A stretch of DNA of 64,000 nt from Fidelibacterota bacterium. Lineage in GTDB: Bacteria > Fidelibacterota > Marinisomatia > Marinisomatales > UBA1611. Positions 17,080 through 27,068 of this stretch are shown piece after piece; within the stretch, counting starts at the first letter, position 1, and each line of letters begins with the position of its first letter. Location: positions 1 through 64,000 of the forward strand of contig JABHUQ010000041.1 of assembly GCA_018658715.1 (NCBI GenBank). The letters run 5' to 3'. Below the pieces are notes generated by a model, which ran no database searches, had not been told where the DNA came from, and was given only the letters and a program-made list of their open reading frames with translations. A program made the translations under genes and the position numbers.

Positions 17080-19814
17080 AACGCCTTCTCATCTTCTTTA
17101 TCCTACTATCGGTATTATTTCCTCAAGGAAATGATCAATTATTTGTAGGGACTCGACCATTAAGTATGGGTGGAGCTTTTGTTGCAGTTGCAGATGATGG
17201 CAATACCATTACATGGAATCCAGCTGGATTACCAAGATTACGTCGAACCGAATTTACTTCATCCTATGGCGATTTATATGGATTGGGGATTACACATTCA
17301 TATTTTGGATTTGTTAAACCTTTTTCGGACGCATTTGCCCTCGGATTAGATTGGTCATATGCAGGTTACGACGATGAAGAGTTAGGGTCTTCAGATAATA
17401 AACTAAATTTAAGTTTTGGCTATCAACCTCATAAGCTTATTTCCATTGGAGCAAATTTAAAATATGCTTTTCGTGACTTAACATTAGATGGAACATCATA
17501 TGGACAAAGCTCCGGGATAGGCTATGATGTAGGACTATTGATTTCTCCATTGAAAAACTTGAAATTTGGATTAGGGCTTTATGATATAGGCGGAACATCT
17601 GTCATGTATGATAATAATGTAGAAGAAGTTATACTGAAGCAAGCCATAAAATTTGGTGTCGCATGGAACCCTATTGAAGCCATGACGGTGGCAATGGATA
17701 TTGATGATCGAATCCATTTTGGAACGGAGTATATTATTAAAAATATGCTCGGGATACGTGCTGGATTTCGATGGGATGCCTTTAACGATAAATCAGTCTT
17801 TACACCATCTGCAGGGATGAGTATTAAATATAAAACGCTCATTCTTGAATATGGATTTGAAGATCATCCATATTTAGGTCAAACAAACCGATTTTCTATA
17901 GCTCTCCAATTTAGCCCTGCTGTTGTTAGTATTACTTCAACGGTTATTAACCATAATCCTATTTTCCGCTCTTTACATCGGTATTATGAAACAAATCCTT
18001 TTGCTAAAGTCGGGATTAAAAATATTTCAGATGCAGATTTACCAGTTAATGTATCGCTCTTTCTTCCAACAATGATGAGCAACCCACATTCAGAGACTAT
18101 TACTCTTCCTCCAAAGTCTGATGAAGAATATGAGTTAGGTGTTTCATTTTCTGCTGATGTATTAACAACGAAAAAGGCAGCTTTTGATAATTTAGTCCAA
18201 CCAGAGATTAAAGTAACCTACAAACAAGGTGGCGAAGAAAAACAGGCACAAAAGAAATTAGAGTCATCATATGTCCTTGGGAAAGGGAAACTAACATGGA
18301 GCAATCCGGATATGATTGCCTGTTATGTAACGCCAGCTGATGCAGTTGTGGATAAATTTTCTCGGAATAATATTCAATATTATACTCCTGTTTTGAATGA
18401 CTATTTCGGCCGAAGTAACTTAGGGCGCGGTATCATTTTATACGATGCATTGGGGACTCATGGATTAGTCTATAATATTGATCTTCAAACACCTTTTTTA
18501 GAAATCGCTGACGATAAAACTACATTTGATAATGTAAAATATCCCGGTGAAATGCTGCGAGATAAAATTGGTGATTGTGATGATTTAACCACCTTGTACG
18601 GTACACTATTAAACAATCTTGGAATTGAAACTATGTTTCTTGATGTATTTAAACCGGGTGCTGGTCATATTTTTCTTATGTTTGATAGCGGTGTGAAGCC
18701 TGATGAAGTCACTAAATATTTCTTAGATGAAAATGAAGTTGTTGTCCTAAATGATAAAGTTTGGATTCCTATTGAAGCTACATTAGTCGGAAAACCTTTT
18801 TTCAGCGCTTGGAAACAAGGTTCATTGAAATATAATGAAATGAAAGCTGAAAACTTTGTCAATGAAATATCAGTAGCAGAAGCCACTGCCATCTACCCTG
18901 CTGGAGCACATATTACACCAGATATGCCCATCCCAGAAATAAATGGTATAAATGATTTATTAAAAGAAGATATTAAGCAATATGGACAATGGTTAGAACA
19001 AATAGTCTATGCAACTGTTGGGAATGAACTTACAGCTGCAGAAGATTATTATGATGCTGGTGTTAAATACATGGAATTTCATCGATATAAAGAAGCTATC
19101 TCTATGTTAGAAACAGCCATCAATATGAAGCCTAATTTCCCTGATGCTATTAATACATTGGGTGTGAGTTATACTAAAAAAGGAGATTTTGAAACATCCT
19201 TAGGATTTTATGAAAAAGCGTTAGAGCAACAACCCGATCATCCTGGGTTTATGCTTAATATTGCTATTGCACATTTTATGATGGGCAATAAAGGAATTGC
19301 TAGAGAAAAATATGATGAAGTTGTTTTAATTGATCCTGTTTTTGCTGGAAAATTGGACAAAGTTTTTGGAGCAGCAAAAGCTGCCTTTTCCAGTAAAAAA
19401 TCTGACGGATCATCATTAAAAATATCAGGGGATTTAGAAAAAGAGCTAGAATCTGAATCTTCTAAAGGGCTAGTAAACGTAAAAAAACCGGATAAAGATG
19501 TAGCACCAAAAGATATTCCAAAAATCTCATATTTAAAAAGACGTGCTCGTTCAGATAATACGGTTGGAATTACTTTTGCCCGACTTGGAAATTATTCAAT
19601 GGCCATCGACTATTTTCGAAAAGCAGTGAAAAATGATGATGAAGAATTAGATTATAAAATCAATCTTGCCGTTGCTCTTTATCGTATGTATAAATATGAG
19701 CAAGCATTAGAGTATTATGAAGAAGTTCGACAGAAGAAACCCGAATTAGTGTCTCAATTAGACTTTATAGAAAGTATGGGCGAAATCACACCTATCTTCA
19801 AAAATTTTGATTAA
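17076..19814 (+). CDS. PorV/UPF0164-like barrel fused to transglutaminase-like and TPR domains
   Basis: 912 residues, with a short signal peptide (LLIFFILLSVLFPQG). Residues 25-290 are an outer-membrane barrel of the UPF0164/PorV type: RPLSMGGAFVAVADDGNTI and WNPAGLPRL are diagnostic. Residues about 400-590 carry a transglutaminase/papain-like core with GDCDDLTTLYGTLL and GHIFLMFD, giving the Cys and His of the catalytic pair. TPR units follow (KYMEFHRYKEAISMLETAIN, NTLGVSYTKKGDFETSLGFY, GITFARLGNYSMAIDYF). It overlaps the preceding FG-GAP gene by four bases and may help export or process that protein, as PorV does in type IX secretion; that role is inferred. Confidence 0.8.
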   Translation: MKRLLIFFILLSVLFPQGNDQLFVGTRPLSMGGAFVAVADDGNTITWNPAGLPRLRRTEFTSSYGDLYGLGITHSYFGFVKPFSDAFALGLDWSYAGYDDEELGSSDNKLNLSFGYQPHKLISIGANLKYAFRDLTLDGTSYGQSSGIGYDVGLLISPLKNLKFGLGLYDIGGTSVMYDNNVEEVILKQAIKFGVAWNPIEAMTVAMDIDDRIHFGTEYIIKNMLGIRAGFRWDAFNDKSVFTPSAGMSIKYKTLILEYGFEDHPYLGQTNRFSIALQFSPAVVSITSTVINHNPIFRSLHRYYETNPFAKVGIKNISDADLPVNVSLFLPTMMSNPHSETITLPPKSDEEYELGVSFSADVLTTKKAAFDNLVQPEIKVTYKQGGEEKQAQKKLESSYVLGKGKLTWSNPDMIACYVTPADAVVDKFSRNNIQYYTPVLNDYFGRSNLGRGIILYDALGTHGLVYNIDLQTPFLEIADDKTTFDNVKYPGEMLRDKIGDCDDLTTLYGTLLNNLGIETMFLDVFKPGAGHIFLMFDSGVKPDEVTKYFLDENEVVVLNDKVWIPIEATLVGKPFFSAWKQGSLKYNEMKAENFVNEISVAEATAIYPAGAHITPDMPIPEINGINDLLKEDIKQYGQWLEQIVYATVGNELTAAEDYYDAGVKYMEFHRYKEAISMLETAINMKPNFPDAINTLGVSYTKKGDFETSLGFYEKALEQQPDHPGFMLNIAIAHFMMGNKGIAREKYDEVVLIDPVFAGKLDKVFGAAKAAFSSKKSDGSSLKISGDLEKELESESSKGLVNVKKPDKDVAPKDIPKISYLKRRARSDNTVGITFARLGNYSMAIDYFRKAVKNDDEELDYKINLAVALYRMYKYEQALEYYEEVRQKKPELVSQLDFIESMGEITPIFKNFD

Positions 19815-19841
19815 ATTATGAGGTACGAGAGGTACACTATT

Positions 19842-20294
19842 ATGAAAAAAGCATTACTCATACTATCCATAGCACTATTTAGCTTTTGTTTCGCCCAAGA
19901 CGAAGATCTTGACCTCGACATGGATGCCATGTGGGATAACACAGTCTGGAATGAAATTGAAGAAGTCACAACAAAAGAATATGAAGTTGAAAAAGTAACC
20001 ACAGTTGCAGGTGTTCGTGGTGCTGAAGCAGAAGATGAAGCATTACATCATCTCTACTACAGACAGTCCATGAAAGGACCCAGCCCAATGGCTCTTCAAA
20101 AAGCTTTAGGGAAACTGTTAAATACTTTAAGTGCATTGAAGGAAAAAGACATCACACATGAAAAAATACCTGAAGTCACTCATTACGTAATTCAAATATA
20201 TAAAAAATTAAATGAGGCTGAAAAAGCCAAAACATTGGAGCAAGAATTGCTAGCTTCAGCACCTGATTCCAAATGGACTAAATTTTATAAATAA
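19842..20294 (+). CDS. Exported protein of unknown function
   Basis: The track start at 19818 is unlikely. ATG 19842 has AGAGG nine bases upstream and gives a classic signal peptide (KKALLILSIALFSFCFAQ). The mature protein, about 130 residues, is very acidic at its N-terminus (DEDLDLDMDAMWD) and helical in the rest (LQKALGKLLNTLSALKEKD, KLNEAEKAKTLEQELL). No family recognised. It is the last gene before a terminator in the barrel/FG-GAP run and may be a periplasmic partner of the TPR protein upstream. Confidence 0.7.
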   Translation: MKKALLILSIALFSFCFAQDEDLDLDMDAMWDNTVWNEIEEVTTKEYEVEKVTTVAGVRGAEAEDEALHHLYYRQSMKGPSPMALQKALGKLLNTLSALKEKDITHEKIPEVTHYVIQIYKKLNEAEKAKTLEQELLASAPDSKWTKFYK

Positions 20295-20315
20295 TTTTAA
20301 TTTTAACATTACAAT

Positions 20316-20338
20316 AGCCCCTTCATTGGGGCTTTTTT
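20316..20338 (+). terminator. Rho-independent terminator
   Basis: Arms AGCCCC and GGGGCT around a TTCATT loop, followed by a run of six T. It lies 21 bases after the stop at 20294 and closes the transcript that contains the FG-GAP and barrel genes. Confidence 0.9.
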
Positions 20339-20397
20339 GTATCTTTCCAATTCCATAATAATTCCCCACATTCAATGAACCATCAATAAATTCACAT

Positions 20398-20901
20398 ATG
20401 TTGAAATTTGTACTATTATCCATGTTCATTATGACACTTTACTCCGGTCAAGGAAAGTGGTACAAAGGGAACTTGAATAATATTGAAGAGCTCTCACTGG
20501 ATATAAACCTCAAAGGAAGTGAAGAAGCCGCATGGAAGAAAAGTATAAAATCCTATATTGAGCTTACCTTATTACAAAATAACATACCTTTAACACTTGG
20601 TAAACCAATGCCAAAACTTATATTGGACATTGAAGTTATTGACTCAAGTGTAGAACATACATCATCCTATATGGTTGATTTCTCTATCTATGATTATGGA
20701 CTTTCAGAGCAAAAATATTCTAAAGCGTATGGTGATTCAAGTTTAGTTAAACGAATGGGGATCTATCGAATTTATAGCCAAGAAATACTTGGACAATCCA
20801 CTAGCTCACGCGTTTATAAGGATATAGAAACTGCTATTAGAAAGTGTATGAATTTATTGATAAATCAGTGGTATAAAGATAATCCCACAAAATCATTGTA
20901 A
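20398..20901 (+). CDS. Exported protein of unknown function
   Basis: 167 residues. The first 18 residues form a signal-peptide-like helix (LKFVLLSMFIMTLYSGQG). The rest alternates strands and helices: LILDIEVIDSS and SYMVDFSIYDYG look like paired beta strands, and the C-terminal DIETAIRKCMNLLINQWYKD is an amphipathic helix. Overall layout resembles small periplasmic proteins with a beta sandwich plus C-terminal helix, but no family is recognised. First gene after the terminator; 43 bases separate it from the next gene. No strong ribosome site is visible before ATG 20398. Confidence 0.65.
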   Translation: MLKFVLLSMFIMTLYSGQGKWYKGNLNNIEELSLDINLKGSEEAAWKKSIKSYIELTLLQNNIPLTLGKPMPKLILDIEVIDSSVEHTSSYMVDFSIYDYGLSEQKYSKAYGDSSLVKRMGIYRIYSQEILGQSTSSRVYKDIETAIRKCMNLLINQWYKDNPTKSL

Positions 20902-20944
20902 ATGATTCATTGAACTTTTTTGGTGTAATTTCGTCAGAATAGAA

Positions 20945-21991
20945 ATGAAACAAAATAGAAACCAACCAGCAACCAGCATATTGCTCTTTTTGTTTATCAT
21001 TATTGGACAAATTAGCTTTTTGAGTGGAACAAATAGGGTCATTACCCTTCAATCCGGTAACAAACTTGCTGTTCTCCCATTTGAAGGGCGTGGTATTTCA
21101 GCCCCATTAACTGCCCACGTCACAGAAGAATTTCGAAAAGCTGTTAGATCATTAAATATATACCAAGTTCAAGATAAAGATATCACTGAAAGGTTAGAAA
21201 TTTTTACCCCAAAATCAAAAACATATTGGAACTGTTGGAGCGTGGGCTGTGCTATTGACCGTGGAAGGCAACTAAATGCAAATTATGTCATTGCGGGAAA
21301 TGTAGAAGAAAAGAACGATACATATTTAATCAACGGCCGTTTATTTTCGATAGATTTAGAAACACTTGTTAATGATTTTTCACTATCAAGTTTTAATGAT
21401 GCCGACAGTTTATTATTGGAATTAAAAAAAATGGCTTATACAATAAGTGGCCTCCCTATCCCAGACACTTTAGGATTAGGGTCCGACACAACTCGCGTAA
21501 ATGAATTAGCAACGGATGATTCTACACCTAAATTGAAACTTCCTAAAATTCCAAGTAAAATTAAAGCATTACTTATGTCCACCGCTCTTCCTGGAAGCGG
21601 GCAATTATGGTCAAAAAAGAAATACCAAGGTTGGGGATTTATGTCCATGGAAGCCACGTTGGGTTTTGCAGCTCTCATTTCATATTATCAGTATGACCAA
21701 AAATGGGAAAATTTTCAAGAAAACTATGATGTATACCTTAATGGAACTGATCCACACAACCTTCTTGAATACCGACCACAAATAGTTCAATATGCAAAAG
21801 AATCAAACCAATATAATTCTTATATGAAACAAATAAAAAATGTAGCTATTCCTATTTGGATTATTAATATGGTACATGCATATGTTGTTGCACCTAATGA
21901 TGACTTTTTTGATGGAGAATTCTTTTTTGATATTGAGTATGATCAAAAAATAAACCAAGTTAAGACAGGACTCAGTATTCCCCTTGAATAA
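20945..21991 (+). CDS. Envelope protein with CsgG/DUF2380-like and DUF5683-like regions
   Basis: 348 residues with a signal peptide/anchor at 10-30. Residues 38-150 resemble the nucleotide-independent TolB-N/CsgG-like fold that begins with KLAVLPFEGRGIS and includes ANYVIAGNVEEKNDTYLING. The C-terminal region has ALLMSTALPGSGQLWSKKKYQGWGF followed by a hydrophobic helix, a pattern of DUF5683 inner-membrane domains common in Bacteroidetes relatives. Likely an envelope-bound protein. The next gene, a lipoprotein, overlaps its end by 8 bases, pointing to a unit with the lipoprotein and the giant protein that follow. Confidence 0.65.
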   Translation: MKQNRNQPATSILLFLFIIIGQISFLSGTNRVITLQSGNKLAVLPFEGRGISAPLTAHVTEEFRKAVRSLNIYQVQDKDITERLEIFTPKSKTYWNCWSVGCAIDRGRQLNANYVIAGNVEEKNDTYLINGRLFSIDLETLVNDFSLSSFNDADSLLLELKKMAYTISGLPIPDTLGLGSDTTRVNELATDDSTPKLKLPKIPSKIKALLMSTALPGSGQLWSKKKYQGWGFMSMEATLGFAALISYYQYDQKWENFQENYDVYLNGTDPHNLLEYRPQIVQYAKESNQYNSYMKQIKNVAIPIWIINMVHAYVVAPNDDFFDGEFFFDIEYDQKINQVKTGLSIPLE

Positions 21992-22517
21992 AATATACTT
22001 CATACTTATTATCCTTTTGGGAGGACTATATTTTTCATGTACTGATGCAGATTATACATTTAATAATAAATATGATCCTGTCAATATGAATTTGGACCCT
22101 CCTGCATTATTTTTTCATCCATATGAGGTTAATGCATCTGTTGGTCAACAAATCTCTGTTGAATTATATGGATATAAGTTAAACCCAGCAGCAGCAGCTC
22201 AATTAGATATCCGATATGATTGGGGAAGTGTAAAAGTTGATTCTGTGGTTGCAGGTCCATTTTTCGTGGGAAATAATGATGCAGTTGAAATTATTGTAGA
22301 TGAACAGGGTGTTCTGGATGTTTTTTTATACTATTTACCAGATATGGAATCAAATGAAAGTGACGAAGGAACATGGTCGTTAGCAACAGTTTATTTTACG
22401 ACTTTATCAATGGGAGAATCGGAATTATTATACGGACCAAATACTCAATTTAGAGATGCACAAAACGATACCGTTCACATCAATGATTATGCGACTGGAA
22501 TAATCAATGTGGAATAA
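21984..22517 (+). CDS. Lipoprotein, unknown function, TTG start
   Basis: 177 residues starting at TTG 21984, inside the end of the upstream gene. No ATG gives a sensible signal, whereas this start yields KIYFILIILLGGLYFSC, a lipoprotein signal with Cys19 as the lipid-attached residue. The mature part is beta-rich and begins with an Asp/Asn-rich linker (DADYTFNNKYDPVN). No family recognised; an SLH or cohesin-like beta sandwich is possible (SVGQQISVELYGYKLN, near residue 50, is reminiscent of cohesin/dockerin-partner folds). It overlaps the next gene by 11 bases. Since that protein has a dockerin-like segment, a pairing is conceivable but unproven. Confidence 0.65.
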   Translation: MNKIYFILIILLGGLYFSCTDADYTFNNKYDPVNMNLDPPALFFHPYEVNASVGQQISVELYGYKLNPAAAAQLDIRYDWGSVKVDSVVAGPFFVGNNDAVEIIVDEQGVLDVFLYYLPDMESNESDEGTWSLATVYFTTLSMGESELLYGPNTQFRDAQNDTVHINDYATGIINVE

Positions 22518-25500
22518 AATCTCCATCACTATTATCGCTCTATTTTCTGTATTAATTGGTCAGCATGCCAGTTATTTATTTGATGGAGATCATGTATCTC
22601 TTGAGAACCCTAATGGAATACGTCCTAATGCGGGGATGACGATTGAAGCTTGGGTAAAACCAAATGAAGATCCAGTCGGATATAACTATGCTGGTATTCT
22701 TTCCTGGGGACAATTTGTTAGTGTAGGAGATGAAAGTGGTTTTGCTTTATTGTATACTGAAAATAAATGGCGTTTTGTCATTAAATCTGTTAATGGAGCT
22801 CTTGTACCACTCAGTAATTATCCCGGAGTAGATATCCCCTATGATGGCGATACATGGACACATATTGCTGCAACATATGATGGCGCAAATGCTCAAATAT
22901 TTCTAAACGGTGTATTAGAAGATCAAGGATCAGGTCTGCCTGGTGGGCAAATCGATTTTGGGGATAATAGTGACAATTTTTTCATTTCAAAATATGTTGA
23001 CCCAGGGGATACTGACCAATTTTTTAAAGGGTCTATAGATGAAGTTCGTCTGTGGAATGTTGCACTAAACCAATCAGGCATTCAAAATGCTATGAATGAT
23101 TCTCTCACTGGAAATGAACCTGAATTATTGGGATATTGGAATTTTAATGGTGATGGTGGTGGAAATATGGTAAAAGATAGTTCTCCTAATGTAAATGATG
23201 GTATTATAAATGATGCTGATGGGATATACACATGGGATGATGATGTTTTTGTGGAACCTGAATCTGATTGTTTTGATATGGAAATAACCGAAGCCGACTT
23301 TCCGTTTAATCATTTGTCTGACTTGTCTATAGAACACAATAATTGGGATATGGGCTCTTTTCCATATCCAGGAGGTGACTCTCATACTAATGGTGCAGAC
23401 GGGGATGATTTTACGTATAAACTCACATTGTCAGAACCTGCTACTATTTATGTTACAACCTGCGATGAATTAACAGATGTTGATGTTCAAATAGCCGTTT
23501 ATAATGTCAATTGTGATGTATCATCATGGATATTATTTCAGGATGATTCCAATTTGGAAATATTTTATCCGGATAACACATCTGAACAATTTGAATTCAA
23601 TTGTATATCTGGATTTGAGTCCAACCCAACATATGCAAATATGCTACCTAGATTAGTATTGGATGCTGGAACCTATTATTTTGTAGTTGATGATAGAGGG
23701 TATGATGGGACTGTAAAAACGTGGTTTGGGTATTCATTGATTGTGGAGTCAACTTCAACATCTGGAGATTATTCTCAAGTAAATTATTATTTTAGCGAAG
23801 GCGTATATGGGGGTGAATATCAAGATGTTTATTATGGAAATGGAATTGGTTTAGAAAAAAGTGACTATACTATCTCAATAAATGCAAATGGCGGAAATGC
23901 CGACCAAGTAGAATTAACATCTCTTGAGTCAGATGGTGGCGCAGCTTTGAGTGGTGGCGAAGAAACAGTTGTACTAAATGTTGAATATCCAAATATACCC
24001 AGTGGAGGTGAAATATTAAATGTGGGGCCTGCTTCTGTTTCTTCCATTTTTAATAGTATTGGAGTACCGCTATTGGAAGTTGATGGTATTTCAATTCCTT
24101 TGGTGGATGCTCTTCCACCAACTATCATTTCTACAAACCCATCAAATGGAGATGAAAATATTGTAACCAGCTCAAATATTATAATCAATTTTTCTGAAGT
24201 TATTCGTCATGCTACAAATGATGTATCTATTAATAATGATAATGCATCAGAATGTTTTTCTTTGGAAAATGTTGCAACTGGTGGGAACCTAACTTTTACT
24301 ATTACTACGAGTGACAATATAACTTTTACAATAAATCCTAATTATGAATTTCCAGAGTTAACGGATATTCAATTCTCCATTTTCAATATTGAGGATGAGA
24401 ATAACAATTCATTGGGAGTGAGTTCTTTATCCTTCACTACTGCAGATGAAACTCCCCCGATTATTGAATCAAGTACCCTTGCTTCAACCAACATGTATGC
24501 ATATATCGTTTTTAATGAAGGGGTGTATTCAACAAACCTAGGAACGGGAGGATTAGATGCTTCTGATTTAGATTACACTTTTAATTCAAACGGAGGTAAT
24601 TGTGAATCAATGACTATTTCTAATGTATTAAATTCTTCTGGAATAACTCTAAGTGGGGGCGAACAAATCATCCGAGCAACACTTGAGTTAACAAGTGCGC
24701 CTTTGGGAATAGAAACACTCACTCTATATCCAATAGATAATAATTCTATTTTTGACATAACGGGGAATGCCATGAACTCAGCTACTACCACGGCTGATTT
24801 AACTCTTTTTGCTTCTGTCCTAATGGACTCATTATTTCTGGCAGACAGTAATGAGTATGTGGATTTAAGATTCACGGGAGCTGTTTATGGAAATGAAGGA
24901 CATTCCCAACCAGTTGTTGCATCAGATTTCGCTATTCTATTGGAATCAAATGATGGGAATGCCACAGCCATATCCATTACAAATATTTCACGTACAACTG
25001 GAGATGTGCTGCTTGGAGGTGAAAGTACAATCCGAATTTTTATGAGTTTAAATAATTTACCCTCAGGCGTCGAGACTATTACTGTGTTGCCAAACGGTGG
25101 CTCCCGCATTTTTAGCATTTCGGGTGTAGGGGTTCCGGGAGCAGAATCTTTTGGTCCTATTCTCCTTAATGACCAACGCCCTCCGACTAGTGAATCGAGC
25201 ATAGATGATGGAGCTGTTAATTATATTGAAAGTAATCCAATTGCCATCTCTTTCACTGAAAACATTTATCATACAGATGGTTCAGCTGTGACAGAAGAAG
25301 ATATGATGAATTATATCGTCTTGAGAAATAGTAATGAGTCTGGAGAAGATATCTCATTTACAACCGAATTGTTTGGGGCACCACCTACACTATCTATTGT
25401 TCCAAATGAACCATTTGAGAGTGATCAGATTGTTTATTATTCTTTTAATGCTACTTTTCAAGATGAAAATGGAAATGCTATAGAAATGATTTATGAAATT

Positions 25501-27030
25501 ACTTTTACGATACGAGACTATTCACCTCCTTTAATAGATTCTACTATTTTATCATTGGATAATACTTATATTGATCTTTTATTTGATGATTCTATTTTTG
25601 GATCATCTGATGCCACAGAAGCATTAGACATGGATGATATTGTTGCTATTCTAATTCCTAATGAGAGTGATGTAACAGAATGTAATGTAACAAGCCTAAC
25701 TCGAACAGATAGTAATTTTCTTATTGGAGGGGAAACGAATATTCGGGTAAACCTTCAATTTAATTCAACCCCAAATGGAAGTGAAAATCTCCTTCTATTT
25801 CCAAGTGAAGACGTAAATATTTTTGATGATGTTGGGAATATAATGGAATTCCAAGCATTAACAGATACCCTATATCTATACGATATTTTACCGCCAAGTA
25901 TTGATACAATATCTGTACCTATCGATACGTATATTACGTTGATGGAAAATACACCTATTACTTTTACTTTTAATGAAACAGTTGATTCTATTGCCTATTC
26001 CGTATCAGCCGCTTTTACAGATACTGTTTCTTATTCATCTGTTCTATCTGATACATCATTAAAGATTACATTAGAGCCTCCATTAACAAGTATGGATTCT
26101 ATTACAATTTATTTTTCCTATCTTGAAGATGCTTCTGGTATTACTACTGTGGATATTGCTTATACATATGTAACACCCATGTTATCGGATTATAATTTAG
26201 ACTCCACAATTAATTATATTGATTTAGCTAATCTTGTTGAAAATTGGAATATTAATAATTATACATTTGAGTTAGGCCCCGTTACTGGAGAAGCACCCCA
26301 TTTTGTATCCTTTCCCGATAGCAAGTATAACATTGATGATGGAATGGCATTCATGCAAATGTGGTCATGGTATCAAAATAAATATGGTGAAATCCTTAAA
26401 GAAGGTGAAGGTGTTGGGCGACCATTAAATATGTTTCAATCTCATAATAAGCTTTATATAGTTTTGGATGAACTTATTCAATCGGGTAATATTCATATCC
26501 AAACTAATAGGTATAATAATCAACAAGGTATAATCCAATTTCAGGGTTTGGATAACCAAATGGCGTTTTCCAATCACAATATTGAAAAGGGTGTAACATC
26601 TCTAGTTTTTGCGAATCTTGACAAATTTCATAATGACACACTATGTGTACAATTAAATTCAAAAGTTAAAGAATATAAATTATTTTATACGTTGGCTGAT
26701 GAAAATAAAGCCATATCACAACATGGATTTATCCAAATTAATCAAGCTAATTTACCCGAAGAGTTAGCTCTCTATTATGCATATCCAAATCCATTTAACC
26801 CAACAACAACATTGAAATATGATATTCCATACTCAGACCTTTCTCAACATGTTTTATTGCAAGTTTTTGATATTAAAGGTCGATTAGTGGATATAATTAT
26901 TAATCATAAAACTGAACCGGGTTCATACACAATTCAATGGAATGGAAATGAATTTGCATCAGGAATATACTTTTTAAATCTATCTATGGGGCTTATCTCA
27001 AAAACACAAAAGCTTTTACTTCTTAAATAA
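22507..27030 (+). CDS. Giant LamG / Ig-like / dockerin-like protein with type IX sorting tail
   Basis: 1507 residues with a signal peptide (ISITIIALFSVLIGQ). Residues 25-230 form a LamG domain (SYLFDGDHVSLENPNG, IDEVRLWNVALNQ). Residues about 420-1210 repeat Ig-like modules of the SbsA/Big_5 kind, each with phrases like PPTIISTNPSNGDENI and LSGGEQIIRATLEL. Near 1230 a dockerin-like pair occurs: DYNLDSTINYIDLANLVENW. The tail starts YPNPFNPTTTLKYDIP and ends FASGIYFLNLSMG, a type IX secretion C-terminal signal. Likely cell-surface or released and polymer-binding. It overlaps the lipoprotein gene by 11 bases. Confidence 0.9.
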   Translation: MWNKISITIIALFSVLIGQHASYLFDGDHVSLENPNGIRPNAGMTIEAWVKPNEDPVGYNYAGILSWGQFVSVGDESGFALLYTENKWRFVIKSVNGALVPLSNYPGVDIPYDGDTWTHIAATYDGANAQIFLNGVLEDQGSGLPGGQIDFGDNSDNFFISKYVDPGDTDQFFKGSIDEVRLWNVALNQSGIQNAMNDSLTGNEPELLGYWNFNGDGGGNMVKDSSPNVNDGIINDADGIYTWDDDVFVEPESDCFDMEITEADFPFNHLSDLSIEHNNWDMGSFPYPGGDSHTNGADGDDFTYKLTLSEPATIYVTTCDELTDVDVQIAVYNVNCDVSSWILFQDDSNLEIFYPDNTSEQFEFNCISGFESNPTYANMLPRLVLDAGTYYFVVDDRGYDGTVKTWFGYSLIVESTSTSGDYSQVNYYFSEGVYGGEYQDVYYGNGIGLEKSDYTISINANGGNADQVELTSLESDGGAALSGGEETVVLNVEYPNIPSGGEILNVGPASVSSIFNSIGVPLLEVDGISIPLVDALPPTIISTNPSNGDENIVTSSNIIINFSEVIRHATNDVSINNDNASECFSLENVATGGNLTFTITTSDNITFTINPNYEFPELTDIQFSIFNIEDENNNSLGVSSLSFTTADETPPIIESSTLASTNMYAYIVFNEGVYSTNLGTGGLDASDLDYTFNSNGGNCESMTISNVLNSSGITLSGGEQIIRATLELTSAPLGIETLTLYPIDNNSIFDITGNAMNSATTTADLTLFASVLMDSLFLADSNEYVDLRFTGAVYGNEGHSQPVVASDFAILLESNDGNATAISITNISRTTGDVLLGGESTIRIFMSLNNLPSGVETITVLPNGGSRIFSISGVGVPGAESFGPILLNDQRPPTSESSIDDGAVNYIESNPIAISFTENIYHTDGSAVTEEDMMNYIVLRNSNESGEDISFTTELFGAPPTLSIVPNEPFESDQIVYYSFNATFQDENGNAIEMIYEITFTIRDYSPPLIDSTILSLDNTYIDLLFDDSIFGSSDATEALDMDDIVAILIPNESDVTECNVTSLTRTDSNFLIGGETNIRVNLQFNSTPNGSENLLLFPSEDVNIFDDVGNIMEFQALTDTLYLYDILPPSIDTISVPIDTYITLMENTPITFTFNETVDSIAYSVSAAFTDTVSYSSVLSDTSLKITLEPPLTSMDSITIYFSYLEDASGITTVDIAYTYVTPMLSDYNLDSTINYIDLANLVENWNINNYTFELGPVTGEAPHFVSFPDSKYNIDDGMAFMQMWSWYQNKYGEILKEGEGVGRPLNMFQSHNKLYIVLDELIQSGNIHIQTNRYNNQQGIIQFQGLDNQMAFSNHNIEKGVTSLVFANLDKFHNDTLCVQLNSKVKEYKLFYTLADENKAISQHGFIQINQANLPEELALYYAYPNPFNPTTTLKYDIPYSDLSQHVLLQVFDIKGRLVDIIINHKTEPGSYTIQWNGNEFASGIYFLNLSMGLISKTQKLLLLK

Positions 27031-27068
27031 GTTCATTGACTACTATTATAAATAATTAATACAGAAAT

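Noticed and set aside
23865-25202. Series of minus-strand ORFs within the giant LamG/Ig protein
   Set aside because: They mirror the repeated Ig-like modules on the coding strand and have no start signals.
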